A stretch of 64,000 nt of DNA, taken from contig NZ_CP041348.1 in assembly GCF_009834365.1 (NCBI RefSeq), positions 1,835,001 to 1,899,000 on the forward strand, read 5' to 3'. Numbering within the stretch: position 1 is the stretch's first letter; the number at the start of each line of letters is the position of its first letter. The notes beneath the pieces are model-generated. The model was not told where the DNA came from. It was given only the letters and a program-made list of their open reading frames with translations, and ran no database searches. This DNA is from Komagataeibacter xylinus (GTDB lineage: Bacteria; Pseudomonadota; Alphaproteobacteria; Acetobacterales; Acetobacteraceae). Shown here piece by piece: positions 11,266 to 20,052 of the stretch. The position numbers and the translations under genes were made by a program.

Positions 11266-12656
11266 CACAAGCAGCATTCGGGGCCATCGGCGCAAATGGC
11301 CGGATAATGTCCCCCCCGGTCCGCCTTGCCCTGACGGTAAGCGAACTGCGTCGCGCGGCATGGACATGCTCGTTGGGAAGTGCGCTGGAATATTATGATT
11401 TCGCACTCTACAGCCTGGCCTCGGCACTGGTCTTCGGTCCACTTTTCTTTCCCTCGGCCACGCCGGTCACCAGCCTTATCGCCAGCTTTGCCACCTATTT
11501 TGTCGGATTTGCCGTGCGGCCCATAGGCGGAATCGTTTTTGGCCGGCTTGGGGATCATATCGGCCGCAAAAGGGTTCTGCTGATGACGGTAACCCTGATG
11601 GGGCTTTCCAGCACGGCCATCGGACTGATTCCCACCTATCAGGCAATAGGGATATGGGCACCCATCCTGCTGATTACGGCCAGAATGCTCCAAGGGCTTG
11701 GAGCAGGAGCAGAGCAGGCGGGTGCTGCCGTGATGATGACGGAATACGCTCCGCCCGGTCAGCGCGGCTTTTACGCCTCGCTGCCGTTCCTGGGCATCCA
11801 GATCGGCACGATCATCGCGGCACTGGTCTATTGCAGCCTGCTGTTCGGGGTGACGGACATCACCCATTCATGGGTATGGCGGCTGCCGTTTCTGGTGAGC
11901 GCCGTAATTCTGGTGGTTGCGCTTTACATGAGGCTGAAACTCAAGGAATCCCCCACGTTCGAGATCATTCAGCGCGAGGTGGCGGAAGAGCGTGAGTCGC
12001 TTGGTTCTCTCCTGCGGAGTTCAGGGCGCACGATCCTGGCGGGAATTGGCGTAAGAATGGCTGAAAATGGCGGTTCGTCCATCTATCAGGTGCTGGCGGT
12101 CAGCTATCTTGTCAATACGATGGGCCTGCCCGGGCTGTGGGGAACCACATCGCTGATCACGGCTGCCGTCATCGGTGGCTTTACCGTGCCCGCAGCAGGC
12201 ATGCTGAGCGACAGGTTCGGACGGATAAGGACATACCGCACCTTTGCAATCCTGCAGGCCGTAACGGCGCTGCCGGTATGGTATGCCTTCAGCACCGGGC
12301 GCCCCCTGCTGGCTGTCATTGGCCTGTCCGTGGCGCTGGGTGTGACCACGTGGGGCATGTTCGGAACGCAGGCCGCAATGCTACCCGAAATGTTTGGCGC
12401 CCGGCACCGTTACATGGCCGTGTCGATGTCGCGTGAAGTCTCGGCGGTTATTGGCGGTGGCCTGACCCCGCTGGTCGGTTCGTGCATCATCAGGTGGATT
12501 GCGACCTTTTCCCCGCACGCGGTGCATCCAGGCCAGATGTCATGGCTGCCCATTTCGGTCTATGTCATATTTCTTGCCGGTATTACCATCGGAACGACTT
12601 TTATTATTCCGGAATGTCGTGATCGTGATCTCGTTGAGCAACATGATATTCTATAG
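11262..12656 (+). CDS. MFS transporter, metabolite:H+ symporter (MHS) type
   Basis: A 464-aa inner-membrane carrier with 12 predicted hydrophobic segments. MHS hallmarks are visible: ALEYYDFALYSLASAL in the first helix, the loop GRLGDHIGRKRVLL after helix 2, and RMLQGLGAGAEQAGAAVMMTEYAPPGQRGFYAS after helix 4. Relatives take up organic acids and betaines (ShiA, ProP, KgtP). Its 4-nt overlap with the dehydrogenase and the downstream hydratase and 2-hydroxyacid dehydrogenase point to a sugar-acid or carboxylate substrate. Confidence 0.88.
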   Translation: MTQAAFGAIGANGRIMSPPVRLALTVSELRRAAWTCSLGSALEYYDFALYSLASALVFGPLFFPSATPVTSLIASFATYFVGFAVRPIGGIVFGRLGDHIGRKRVLLMTVTLMGLSSTAIGLIPTYQAIGIWAPILLITARMLQGLGAGAEQAGAAVMMTEYAPPGQRGFYASLPFLGIQIGTIIAALVYCSLLFGVTDITHSWVWRLPFLVSAVILVVALYMRLKLKESPTFEIIQREVAEERESLGSLLRSSGRTILAGIGVRMAENGGSSIYQVLAVSYLVNTMGLPGLWGTTSLITAAVIGGFTVPAAGMLSDRFGRIRTYRTFAILQAVTALPVWYAFSTGRPLLAVIGLSVALGVTTWGMFGTQAAMLPEMFGARHRYMAVSMSREVSAVIGGGLTPLVGSCIIRWIATFSPHAVHPGQMSWLPISVYVIFLAGITIGTTFIIPECRDRDLVEQHDIL

Positions 12657-12673
12657 TTAAAATTTATTTCATT

Positions 12674-13450
12674 ATGGGGAATTTGTACATGAACTTTGTC
12701 ATGTCATCTGATGTCGCGCACCTGCTGCAATCCGTGCGGAATGGAACGGCAACACCTCCCGCCCAGGTGCCTGACAGCCTGATTCCACGCTCCATTGAGG
12801 AAGCTTATGCCATACAGGATGAGGTTGGGCGTCATCTCGGGCCGATCGCAGGATGGAAGGTCGGATCGGAAACCCCTGATTCAGAACCGTTCTGCGCGCC
12901 CATCCACGCCGCCACCGTGTTCAGCGATGGCGCTGACATTCCGGCCGACCTCTGCCGCCACCGGGGCGTGGAAGCCGAAATTGTCTATCGGTTCGATCGT
13001 GCCCTGCCACCGCGTGCTGAGGAATGGGCCCGCGACGAGGTGCTCGACGCCATCGGCACAATCCATCCAGCCATCGAGATTCTGGACAGCCGTTTTGAAA
13101 AACCCGGTTCACAGCACAGGCTTCTGCATACGGCGGACCAGCAGAGCCATGGCGCCCTGATCGTGGGGCACGGCGTGACGCAATGGCGTCAGTTCACGCC
13201 GGTGATGCAACAGGTGAACCTGTCCATCAATAACCAGAGTGTGGCCGATCATGCTGGTGGCAATTCCGCAGGCGATCCCCTGCGCCTGCTGGTGTGGCTG
13301 GCCAACCATGCCTCGCGGCGGGAAATTGGTATCTGGGCTGGCAGTGTTGTTACAACCGGTTCGACAACCGGAACGATTTTTGTTGGGCATGATACCGAAG
13401 TCATGGCCTGCTTTCCCGGTATTGGCAGCGTGCATGCCCATCTTTCCTGA
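12674..13450 (+). CDS. 2-keto-4-pentenoate hydratase / FAH-superfamily enzyme
   Basis: A 258-aa protein of the MhpD-like branch. It has AGWKVGSETPDSEPFCAPI, the metal-site segment EAEIVYRF, and IHPAIEILDSRF. The family hydrates or decarboxylates 2-keto-4-enoates. In this operon it could act on a dehydrated 2-keto sugar acid. Three in-frame ATGs (12674, 12689, 12704) lie close together, so the exact start is open. It begins 17 nt after the permease stop. Confidence 0.8.
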   Translation: MGNLYMNFVMSSDVAHLLQSVRNGTATPPAQVPDSLIPRSIEEAYAIQDEVGRHLGPIAGWKVGSETPDSEPFCAPIHAATVFSDGADIPADLCRHRGVEAEIVYRFDRALPPRAEEWARDEVLDAIGTIHPAIEILDSRFEKPGSQHRLLHTADQQSHGALIVGHGVTQWRQFTPVMQQVNLSINNQSVADHAGGNSAGDPLRLLVWLANHASRREIGIWAGSVVTTGSTTGTIFVGHDTEVMACFPGIGSVHAHLS

Positions 13451-13467
13451 ACTGGAATCCTGATATT

Positions 13468-14397
13468 ATGAAACCCGAAATTCTGCTGATTGAACCCATG
13501 ATGCCCGAAATTGAAAGGCAGCTTGATGCGGCCTATACCGTGCATCGTTTTACCTCGGTTGCGCAATTGAAGGATATTGCGGCCAATATACGCGGCATTG
13601 CGACGGGGGGCGCCACCGGTGTGCCACAGGCCGTCATGAACAGTCTGCCCGCCCTTGAAATCATAGCCATAAACGGAATTGGCACGGATGCCGTAAATCT
13701 GAAACAGGCCAGGGAGCGTAATATCCATGTTACCACTACGCCGGGCGTCTTGACTGATGATGTGGCGGATATGGCCATCGGGCTTGTCCTGTCGCTTCTG
13801 CGCGGGCTGCCCGGAGGGGACCGGTATGTCCGTGACGGAGCATGGGGCGATCAACCTGCCCTGCCGCTCGGGCGCAAGGTCACCGGCAAGAAACTCGGGA
13901 TCATAGGCATGGGCCGGGTCGGGCGTGCGATTGCGCACCGCGCCCAGGCTTTTGCCATGCCTGTATCCTATACTGACCTGCGGGATTTTGAACTGAAGGA
14001 TTATGCTTTTGTACCTGATCTGCTGACATTGGCGCGGAACAGTGAAATTCTGGTCATTGCGGCATCGGGTGGTGGGGGATCACGGCATCTGGTCAACCGG
14101 GAGGTTATGGAAGCGCTGGGGCCTGATGGTTTTCTGGTCAATGTTGCCCGTGGTTCGGTTGTGGATGAACAGGCGCTGATACAGGTGCTTGACGCGGGAA
14201 CACTCGGTGGTGCGGCGTTGGATGTGTTCGAGCATGAACCCGACGTGCCTGCGCCGCTCCGTCATTCCGCCCGCGTGGTACTGCAGCCGCATCGTGCTAG
14301 CGCAACTGTTGAGACGCGGCTGGCCATGGGGGATCTGGTCGTAAAAAATCTTGCGGCCCATTTTGCGGATCAGGCACTGCTGACTGCCGTGATCTGA
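13468..14397 (+). CDS. D-isomer-specific 2-hydroxyacid dehydrogenase
   Basis: A 309-aa NAD(P)H-dependent enzyme of the glyoxylate/hydroxypyruvate reductase group. The dinucleotide motif GIIGMGRVGRAI, the catalytic Arg in NVARGSVVDEQAL, Glu in FEHEPDVPAPL and His in VVLQPHRASAT are all present. It would reduce a 2-keto acid such as the product of the preceding hydratase, or oxidise a D-2-hydroxy acid. It lies 17 nt after the hydratase gene in the same operon and is followed by a strong stem-loop. Confidence 0.87.
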   Translation: MKPEILLIEPMMPEIERQLDAAYTVHRFTSVAQLKDIAANIRGIATGGATGVPQAVMNSLPALEIIAINGIGTDAVNLKQARERNIHVTTTPGVLTDDVADMAIGLVLSLLRGLPGGDRYVRDGAWGDQPALPLGRKVTGKKLGIIGMGRVGRAIAHRAQAFAMPVSYTDLRDFELKDYAFVPDLLTLARNSEILVIAASGGGGSRHLVNREVMEALGPDGFLVNVARGSVVDEQALIQVLDAGTLGGAALDVFEHEPDVPAPLRHSARVVLQPHRASATVETRLAMGDLVVKNLAAHFADQALLTAVI

Positions 14398-14417
14398 GCC
14401 GACGTACTGCTCGTGTG

Positions 14418-14444
14418 AGATACGCCCCGTAGCCGGGCGTATCT
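14418..14444 (+). terminator. Stem-loop after the 10.3-14.4 kb operon
   Basis: A perfect 10-bp stem AGATACGCCC / GGGCGTATCT with a 7-nt loop, 20 nt after the dehydrogenase stop. The tail is ATCATAAACT rather than a T tract, so termination is likely but may be imperfect, with read-through to the porin. Confidence 0.6.
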
Positions 14445-14539
14445 ATCATAAACTGAAGACATCCCAGATGGCGGGCATGCTTCATGCATCTATATTTATG
14501 AATTTAATAAATAAATATTCAAAAACTGAGTATTTATTC

Positions 14540-16057
14540 ATGAAAAATTCAAATGGAACAGGATGGATGCGTGCGTTATTGACGGTTATTATAACATTCC
14601 GCCGTCTCAAACAGGTTTTTACAACGGAAGCCCTGATCATCATCATCGTGGGGATGATGCAGTGCGGCCAGGCAGCGGCGCAGACTTTTCAGGACAACTC
14701 AAACAGTGACGCCAGGCTACGTGTGGCAACGCCGCTCATGGCCCATCCGTCACACGGGCCTGTGGTTCCGCCGTTTTCCCGGCCGGAAGCCCTGTTTACG
14801 GACCCGTTCGGCATGACATCATGGCTGCGTGCACGTGGCATTGCATTGACAATGGATAACACAAATGAATACACGGCCGCCATTTCAAAGCCGACGCCCG
14901 GTTATTCGAATTACAAGCAGGGATCAAGTAACGCAGGGCAGATGAATACCGCCCTTCATATCAATTGGGAAAAGATCATCGGCCTGAAAGGTTTTGCCAC
15001 CCATGCGCTTTTCACCAGTCGTTATGGTACGACTGCCAACCGTATGATGGGAGACTGGCTTGCACACTCATCAGAAATATATGGAGGAGGGGGCAATGTA
15101 GTTGTTCATCTGGTTACGGCATATGGGGAAGAAAACCTGCTGGGTGGCCGCGTCAGTATTGCTGGCGGAAGACTGACTGAAATGAGTGAATTCAGTGCCA
15201 GTTCGCTGTTCTGCAATTTTCAGAACAACGGTTTCTGCGGGCGACCCAAGGCCGCGATCGATAATCAGTATATTACGTCCTATCCGGCTGGAGAATGGGG
15301 CTTTCGTGTCCGTGGGCGTCCATCGCGCTACATTTACATACAGGCCGGTGTTTATTTTGCCGAACGTGGAATTTACGCGAATAGCCAGCATCGCACCGGT
15401 TTTCATTTCAATTCATCCAATATTGTAGGGCAGCTGGCGCCGGTTGAGCTGGGTTGGGAGCCTCTGTTGGGGCACCAGCATAAACTGCCGGGACATTATA
15501 AGATTGGCGGCCAGGTAATCTCTGCCCCCAACCCCGACAATTACTATGATGATCAGGGGCGCCCTTATGCTCTTTCTGGCAGGACGGCCCGTAATCACCA
15601 GCAGACATGGAGTACATGGTTTGAAGTTGACCAGAAAGTCCTTCACCATTCCTACTCCAATGCCGAAGGTGGACTGACCGCAATGAGTGGGGTGATCTAT
15701 AATGATCCGCGCACATCATTGCGTAATTACGAAGCTTATGTGGCATTTGTGGATCGCGGTTTTATCAGAAGTCGTCCTTATGATTCCTTTGGTGTTGTCA
15801 TGACCTATGTAAAAATTGCTCCTGGTGTTTCAGATACGGATATGCTGGACTTGAGTATGGTTCCCGCCAAAACGGCACCTAACCATGCTACGGGTGTCCA
15901 GGGTCACGAAACCATATTTGAGACAAATTACCAGATTCATGTCATGCGCGGTGTGGTATTTGCTCCGGACTTCCAGATCTATTTCCGCCCTAATGCACAG
16001 AAAAATCTGAAGAACGTGGAGTTTGTGGGGTTCAAATCACAGATACAGATTCTGTAA
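14540..16057 (+). CDS. OprB-family carbohydrate-selective porin
   Basis: An outer-membrane beta-barrel of the OprB family, which admits glucose and other sugars to the periplasm. The ATG at 14540 gives 505 aa. A hydrophobic segment (ALIIIIVGMMQCGQAAAQ) forms the signal, with cleavage expected after AAAQ. The mature part has the family's LRARGIALTMDNTNEYTAAISKP start, repeated aromatic/glycine-rich strands, and a C-terminal strand with aromatic residues. The upstream DNA is AT-rich with no clear ribosome site; a further in-frame ATG at 14468 is possible. It is probably co-regulated with the adjoining sugar-acid genes. Confidence 0.85.
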   Translation: MKNSNGTGWMRALLTVIITFRRLKQVFTTEALIIIIVGMMQCGQAAAQTFQDNSNSDARLRVATPLMAHPSHGPVVPPFSRPEALFTDPFGMTSWLRARGIALTMDNTNEYTAAISKPTPGYSNYKQGSSNAGQMNTALHINWEKIIGLKGFATHALFTSRYGTTANRMMGDWLAHSSEIYGGGGNVVVHLVTAYGEENLLGGRVSIAGGRLTEMSEFSASSLFCNFQNNGFCGRPKAAIDNQYITSYPAGEWGFRVRGRPSRYIYIQAGVYFAERGIYANSQHRTGFHFNSSNIVGQLAPVELGWEPLLGHQHKLPGHYKIGGQVISAPNPDNYYDDQGRPYALSGRTARNHQQTWSTWFEVDQKVLHHSYSNAEGGLTAMSGVIYNDPRTSLRNYEAYVAFVDRGFIRSRPYDSFGVVMTYVKIAPGVSDTDMLDLSMVPAKTAPNHATGVQGHETIFETNYQIHVMRGVVFAPDFQIYFRPNAQKNLKNVEFVGFKSQIQIL

Positions 16058-16438
16058 CCAGTCCGAGATCATATTTATAAAATACATACTTTTTTCTTAT
16101 GTGGAGTGGGTGAGACAATTCCCGGATGTTACAAAAAACAGGTCGATTATGGCTCTGAAAGAGCTGCGCTCCGGGCAGCCTTCCTGCTTTCAGGATTTTG
16201 TCCTGGTTACTTTATAAATAAGGAATAGAAAATTTCACGATTGCTGACATGATGGTCTGCCTGAAACGGAACTGGCTTTATGTCATCCATTTTACTGGAT
16301 TTATTTATCCCTTTGCTGTCAGAATATGGATGTCTGGCATGTTCGACCGGTTTAGGAACGATGACTTTCTGTTTCGTTCCCGGTTACGACAGAGCCGGGC
16401 TGACTGTTTTCTCATGATGATATTCGGTGGGATACGCC
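16058..16438. other. Intergenic region, porin to gluconokinase
   Basis: About 380 bp with only short, unconvincing frames on either strand. I see no terminator with a T tract after the porin gene and no RNA gene. It presumably holds the gluconokinase promoter. Confidence 0.5.
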
Positions 16439-17032
16439 ATGTATGATACTGCACAGGATACGGTTTCACTCTCACATAGATTTGGTGAGGCGGGACGACC
16501 GTGTGTACTGATTGTTATGGGGGTATCAGGTTGTGGCAAGAGTACACTTGCCCAACTGATGGCTGAACGGATGGGCTGGCCCCTTATCGAAGGAGACGAC
16601 CTGCATCCCCCCGCCAATATTGCCCGCATGAGCAACGGCATTCCGTTGACCGATATGGATCGTGCGCCATGGCTTGATCTTATCGCTGGCCGAATACGGT
16701 CATGGCGTGATGCAGGTCAATGCGGCATCGTGACGTGCTCGTCGCTCAAGCGCAGTTACCGCAGACAGATCGGCGCTGACAGCGCGGATGTCTGCTTTGT
16801 CTATCTGAAAGGTAGCAAGGAAGACATCATGCCCCGCCTTGACCAGCGTACCGGCCACTTCATGCCGGTTGCCATGCTCGACAGTCAGTTCGCCACGCTG
16901 GAGGAACCCGACATGCACGAGGAAGTGGTCATGGTGCTTGATGTCAACGCCCCGCAGGTGCAACTCGCTGAACTGGCCTGCGCACATCTGGCTCAGGGGC
17001 TGTTTGAAAAGCCAGGCTCAATAATATCCTGA
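16439..17032 (+). CDS. gntK: Gluconokinase
   Basis: A cytosolic kinase phosphorylating D-gluconate to 6-phosphogluconate, which feeds the gnd product encoded downstream in the window. It has the Walker A motif GVSGCGKST at about residue 25, then EGDDLHPPANIARMSNGIPLTDMDRAPWL, the hallmark substrate segment of this family, and CSSLKRSYR with the lid Arg/Lys. The ATG at 16439 gives 197 aa; a GTG at 16427 is an alternative. Together with gno and idnD it completes a route from L-idonate or 5-ketogluconate to the pentose phosphate pathway. Confidence 0.92.
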   Translation: MYDTAQDTVSLSHRFGEAGRPCVLIVMGVSGCGKSTLAQLMAERMGWPLIEGDDLHPPANIARMSNGIPLTDMDRAPWLDLIAGRIRSWRDAGQCGIVTCSSLKRSYRRQIGADSADVCFVYLKGSKEDIMPRLDQRTGHFMPVAMLDSQFATLEEPDMHEEVVMVLDVNAPQVQLAELACAHLAQGLFEKPGSIIS

Positions 17033-17038
17033 AATTAT

Positions 17039-17118
17039 AAAAGTTTTTGGTGAAGCTTTTTCCAAAAAGCTTCAGAAGACGCCGCCTTTTTGAAAAAAGG
17101 CGACACTCAAAAACTTTT
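17039..17118. repeat. Multi-arm inverted repeat acting as terminator
   Basis: Outer arms AAAAGTTTTTG (17039-17049) and CAAAAACTTTT (17108-17118) enclose two perfect hairpins: GAAGCTTTTT/AAAAAGCTTC (17052-17073) and CGCCTTTTT/AAAAAGGCG (17083-17102). The whole can fold as a three-way junction and ends in T-rich sequence. I recall similar elements as dispersed intergenic repeats in acetic acid bacteria. Its place right after gluconokinase suggests bidirectional termination. Confidence 0.75.
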
Positions 17119-17178
17119 CTTATTTTTTTATCAATGATTTGTTTTTAAACAATCTCTCAGCTTTCTCTTTGAAAACAT

Positions 17179-17224
17179 GGCGTGTCGTGACCGGTATGAC
17201 TTCAATACCCGATACCGACACGCC
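17179..17224. repeat. Inverted repeat near IS remnant
   Basis: Arms GGCGTGTCG (17179-17187) and CGACACGCC (17216-17224), with an inner GGTAT/ATACC pairing, form a long imperfect hairpin between the multi-arm repeat and the IS5-type remnant. It may be a terminator for the minus-strand remnant; no T tract is present. Confidence 0.45.
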
Positions 17225-17412
17225 TAAAACCCTGGTTCCGGCCCTGAAATGGGATGCCGCGGCCATAGCGCCCACGGATCATCCAGCCGAATGTCCGTTC
17301 TACTGATCTCGCGAAAATCAGTTGCCCGCTTCCGGCCACGCCGGTGCGCAGGCGGCATCAGAGGGGCTATACGCTCCCATTCTTCATCGGTCAGTTTGGT
17401 CCTGCGCGCCCG
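17225..17412 (-). pseudogene. IS5-type transposase remnant
   Basis: Read on the minus strand, the segment shows RRTKLTDEEWERIAPLMPPA followed by HRRGRKRATDFREI, the N-terminus of an IS5/IS1182-like DDE transposase. It then jumps directly to RTFGWMIRGRYGRG-like residues in another frame, typical of the C-terminal part. The catalytic middle is deleted. It abuts the 3' end of the sorbosone dehydrogenase pseudogene and probably marks the insertion that truncated it. Confidence 0.65.
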
Positions 17413-18594
17413 TCACACGCCATACGACGACACCCCTACATCATCGGCGACCAGCAGCGCGCCCGAGTTGTCAATCGTGAGACCCACCGGCCGACCGTGC
17501 ACGTGCGCTTCGTCTGGTGTCAGGAAACCCGTCAGCACATCAACCGGCGTGCCGGACGGCTTGCCGTCAGCGAACGGTACGTAAATAACCCTGTCGCCAC
17601 TCCTGGGACGACGGTTCCACGACCCATGCTGCGCGACAAACAGTCCATGATGCCATGCATCTGGAAATTGGGTCGCATCCCGGGAGAAGGCAATGCCGAG
17701 TGAAGCCGTGTGCGGACCGAGCGCATAATCAGCCACGATTGCCTGCGCTACTAGATCCGGACGCTGTGGCGAGAGCCGCGTATCAACATGCTGGCCATAA
17801 TAGCTGTAAGGCCAGCCATAGAATGCCCTTCCTTTACCGATGTGATGTAGTCGGGCACGATATCGCTGCCAATCTCGTCACGTTCATTGACCGCTACCCA
17901 CAGTGCACCGGTTTCGGGCTCAAAGGTCAGGCCGTTCGGGTTGCGCAGCCCTGTCGCATAGGGTGTCAGTTTTCTTGTGTTCAGGTCCAGCCTGTCTATT
18001 CGTGCCCGTCCTTCCTCGGCCTGCATGCCATTATCGGCGACATTGCTGTTGGAGCCTACGGTCACATACAGGAAACGTCCATCCGGGCTGGCGAGCAGGT
18101 TCTTTGTTCAATGATGGTTGTAGCCTGCCGGCAGATTCGTAACCTTGGTTCCTGGCGCGTCTATCCGCGTGTCGCCCTCATGATAGGGAAAACGGAAAAT
18201 GGCGTTGGCATTGGCGACATAGAGATCATTGCCCACCAGGGCCATCCCGAAGGATGAATAGAGATGGTCAAGGAACACCGTGCGGGTATCCGCCGATCCG
18301 TTGCCCCTGGTGTCACGCAGCAGGATGATCCGGTTCGGGCTGGCCGCGCCCGCGCCGACCTTTCCCATCACGAATCCCGCGACCCGATTTTTGAGGGTCA
18401 AGATATCCGTTTTGGGTGAGTTGCTCTCGGCTACCAGAATATCGCCGTTCGGTAGTCGGTAGAGCCATTGGGGGACGGTCGAGATCCTTCGCATAAGGTG
18501 CAACCGCCAGCCCCTGAGCGGGTGCAGGCGCCTGCCCATCCGCCCAGCCTGCAGGCGATGTCATTCCGGGAACTGGCTGGCGGGAAAAGGACAT
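17413..18594 (-). pseudogene. PQQ-type L-sorbosone dehydrogenase, multiply disrupted
   Basis: Pieces of a membrane-type sorbosone dehydrogenase (beta-propeller) are readable across about 1.2 kb: [91 protein letters not shown] and [13 protein letters not shown]. Lesions: a frameshift near 18478, an in-frame TGA at 18108-18110 where Trp is expected ([17 protein letters not shown]), a frameshift near 17833 (KEG to [11 protein letters not shown]), and loss of the C-terminus at the IS remnant. The N-terminal signal region is also not recognisable. The product would have oxidised sorbosone-type aldehydes in the periplasm. Confidence 0.85.
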
Positions 18595-18600
18595 GCAATG

Positions 18601-19074
18601 TATCGTTCAGGCGACTGTGAAAATGGGCAAAAGCTGTTTCGCATTCAGGAAAAGAATGTTTCTCATCGTATAAGGTTGCAGAAAAAAGCTGTCTCAGGCA
18701 TGTCCGTTTTGGTCCAGCGCTCTTGGGAAGAGCCTGCCGGCCCAGACGTCTCCCCTGATCAGACAGACACATACGCGCCACCCTTACGACCCGACCGAAA
18801 ATGAACTGATCTATTTCAGTTGGTTATTGATTGATCGGTAGCGGTAACCTGATGAGATCATGATGGCCTGGGCTGAAATCATCCGCCCTGTCATCAGGCG
18901 CGTGGCTGTTATGCTGACACATTGTTTCATGCTGTGATATGATCGTATGCATTTTTTTGTATTTATTTTCATTCACCTATATTTTATATTATTAATCAAT
19001 AAAGGTGCCAGGAATTGTATATAATAATAACTGATCGCCATTCCGTATATAAATACTGAACATAGGAAATAAAC
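18601..19074. other. Intergenic region before aldolase gene
   Basis: About 470 bp without a credible gene; the proximal part may hold decayed upstream sequence of the sorbosone dehydrogenase. The last 120 bp are AT-rich (TATTTTATATTATTAATC near 18981) and probably contain the aldolase promoter. No -35/-10 pair is clear enough to call. Confidence 0.5.
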
Positions 19075-19971
19075 ATGCCTGTTGAGCAGATGCGTAAGAA
19101 TATGTCGGAAAATGCCGGTTTTATCGCGGCCCTGGATCAGAGCGGTGGGTCCACGCCGGGGGCGCTGCGGCATTACGGCATACCCGACAGCGCCTACAGC
19201 ACCGATGCCCAGATGTTTGCCCTCATGCATGAAATGCGGGTCAGGGTCATTACCGCCCCGGCCTTTACGGGCAAGAAGATCATCGCCGCCATTTTGTTCG
19301 AGCAGACCATGAACGGACTGGTCAAAGACACGCCCGTCCCTACCTATCTGTGGCAGGAAAAGGGGGTTGTCCCGTTCCTGAAGGTGGACAAGGGACTGGA
19401 ACCCGAAGCGGGCGGCGTGCAGGTGATGAAACCCATTCCCACCCTTGAAGCCATGCTGGACCAGGCGGTGAGCAAGGGCATTTACGGCACGAAGGCGCGC
19501 TCGGTCATCCGTCTGCCCGAGCGCGAGGGCATTGCCGCCATCGTGAAGCAGCAGTTCACTCTGGCCGAGCAGGTTGCGGCACGTGGCCTTGTTCCCATCA
19601 TGGAACCAGAAGTCCTGATCAAAAGCCCGGACAAGGCAGGGGCGGAAGCCCTGCTGCATGATGAACTGCACCGTGGGCTGGATGCTCTGCCGGGTGACTA
19701 TCAGGTGATGATCAAGGTCTCGATCCCTGAAAAGGCCGATCTTTACCTTGACCTGATCAAGCATCCGCGCGTGCAGCGCGTGGTGGCGCTGTCCGGTGGG
19801 TACCCGCGTGATGAAGCCTGCCAGCGGCTGGCGGCCAACCATGGCATGATCGCCAGCTTCTCGCGTGCGCTGCTGCAGGACCTGCGCTACACCATGACGG
19901 ATGCGGAATTCGATGCAGCCCTGGCAAAAGCCATCGAACAGATTTTCAAGGCATCGACGCAGAAGGGTTGA
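19075..19971 (+). CDS. fba: Class I fructose-bisphosphate aldolase
   Basis: A Schiff-base aldolase cleaving fructose 1,6-bisphosphate to two triose phosphates. The 298-aa protein has FIAALDQSGGSTPGALRHYG at the N-terminus, the Glu pair in GLVPIMEPEVLI, and the Schiff-base Lys in YQVMIKVSIPEK. It ends with ALSGGYPRDEACQRLAANHGM, the phosphate-binding region. Class I enzymes of this bacterial type are short and metal-independent. It is monocistronic, with an excellent terminator 28 nt after the stop. It complements the pentose phosphate block encoded just beyond. Confidence 0.92.
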   Translation: MPVEQMRKNMSENAGFIAALDQSGGSTPGALRHYGIPDSAYSTDAQMFALMHEMRVRVITAPAFTGKKIIAAILFEQTMNGLVKDTPVPTYLWQEKGVVPFLKVDKGLEPEAGGVQVMKPIPTLEAMLDQAVSKGIYGTKARSVIRLPEREGIAAIVKQQFTLAEQVAARGLVPIMEPEVLIKSPDKAGAEALLHDELHRGLDALPGDYQVMIKVSIPEKADLYLDLIKHPRVQRVVALSGGYPRDEACQRLAANHGMIASFSRALLQDLRYTMTDAEFDAALAKAIEQIFKASTQKG

Positions 19972-19998
19972 TACCCGTCCTTCTTTGTCCCCGACAGA

Positions 19999-20034
19999 AA
20001 ACGGCTTCCGGTGCATTCCGGAAGCCGTTTTTTT
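19999..20034. terminator. Rho-independent terminator, aldolase / convergent symporter gene
   Basis: A 12-bp perfect stem AAACGGCTTCCG / CGGAAGCCGTTT with an 8-nt loop, followed by seven T residues on the plus strand. It lies between convergent genes, and an A tract before the stem makes it plausible in both directions. Confidence 0.92.
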
Positions 20035-20052
20035 GTCCGCCTGCCGTGCCCT

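Noticed and set aside
18973..20016. A 347-codon open frame on the minus strand
   Set aside because: Covers the aldolase gene in antisense and extends into its AT-rich promoter and over its terminator; no family features.
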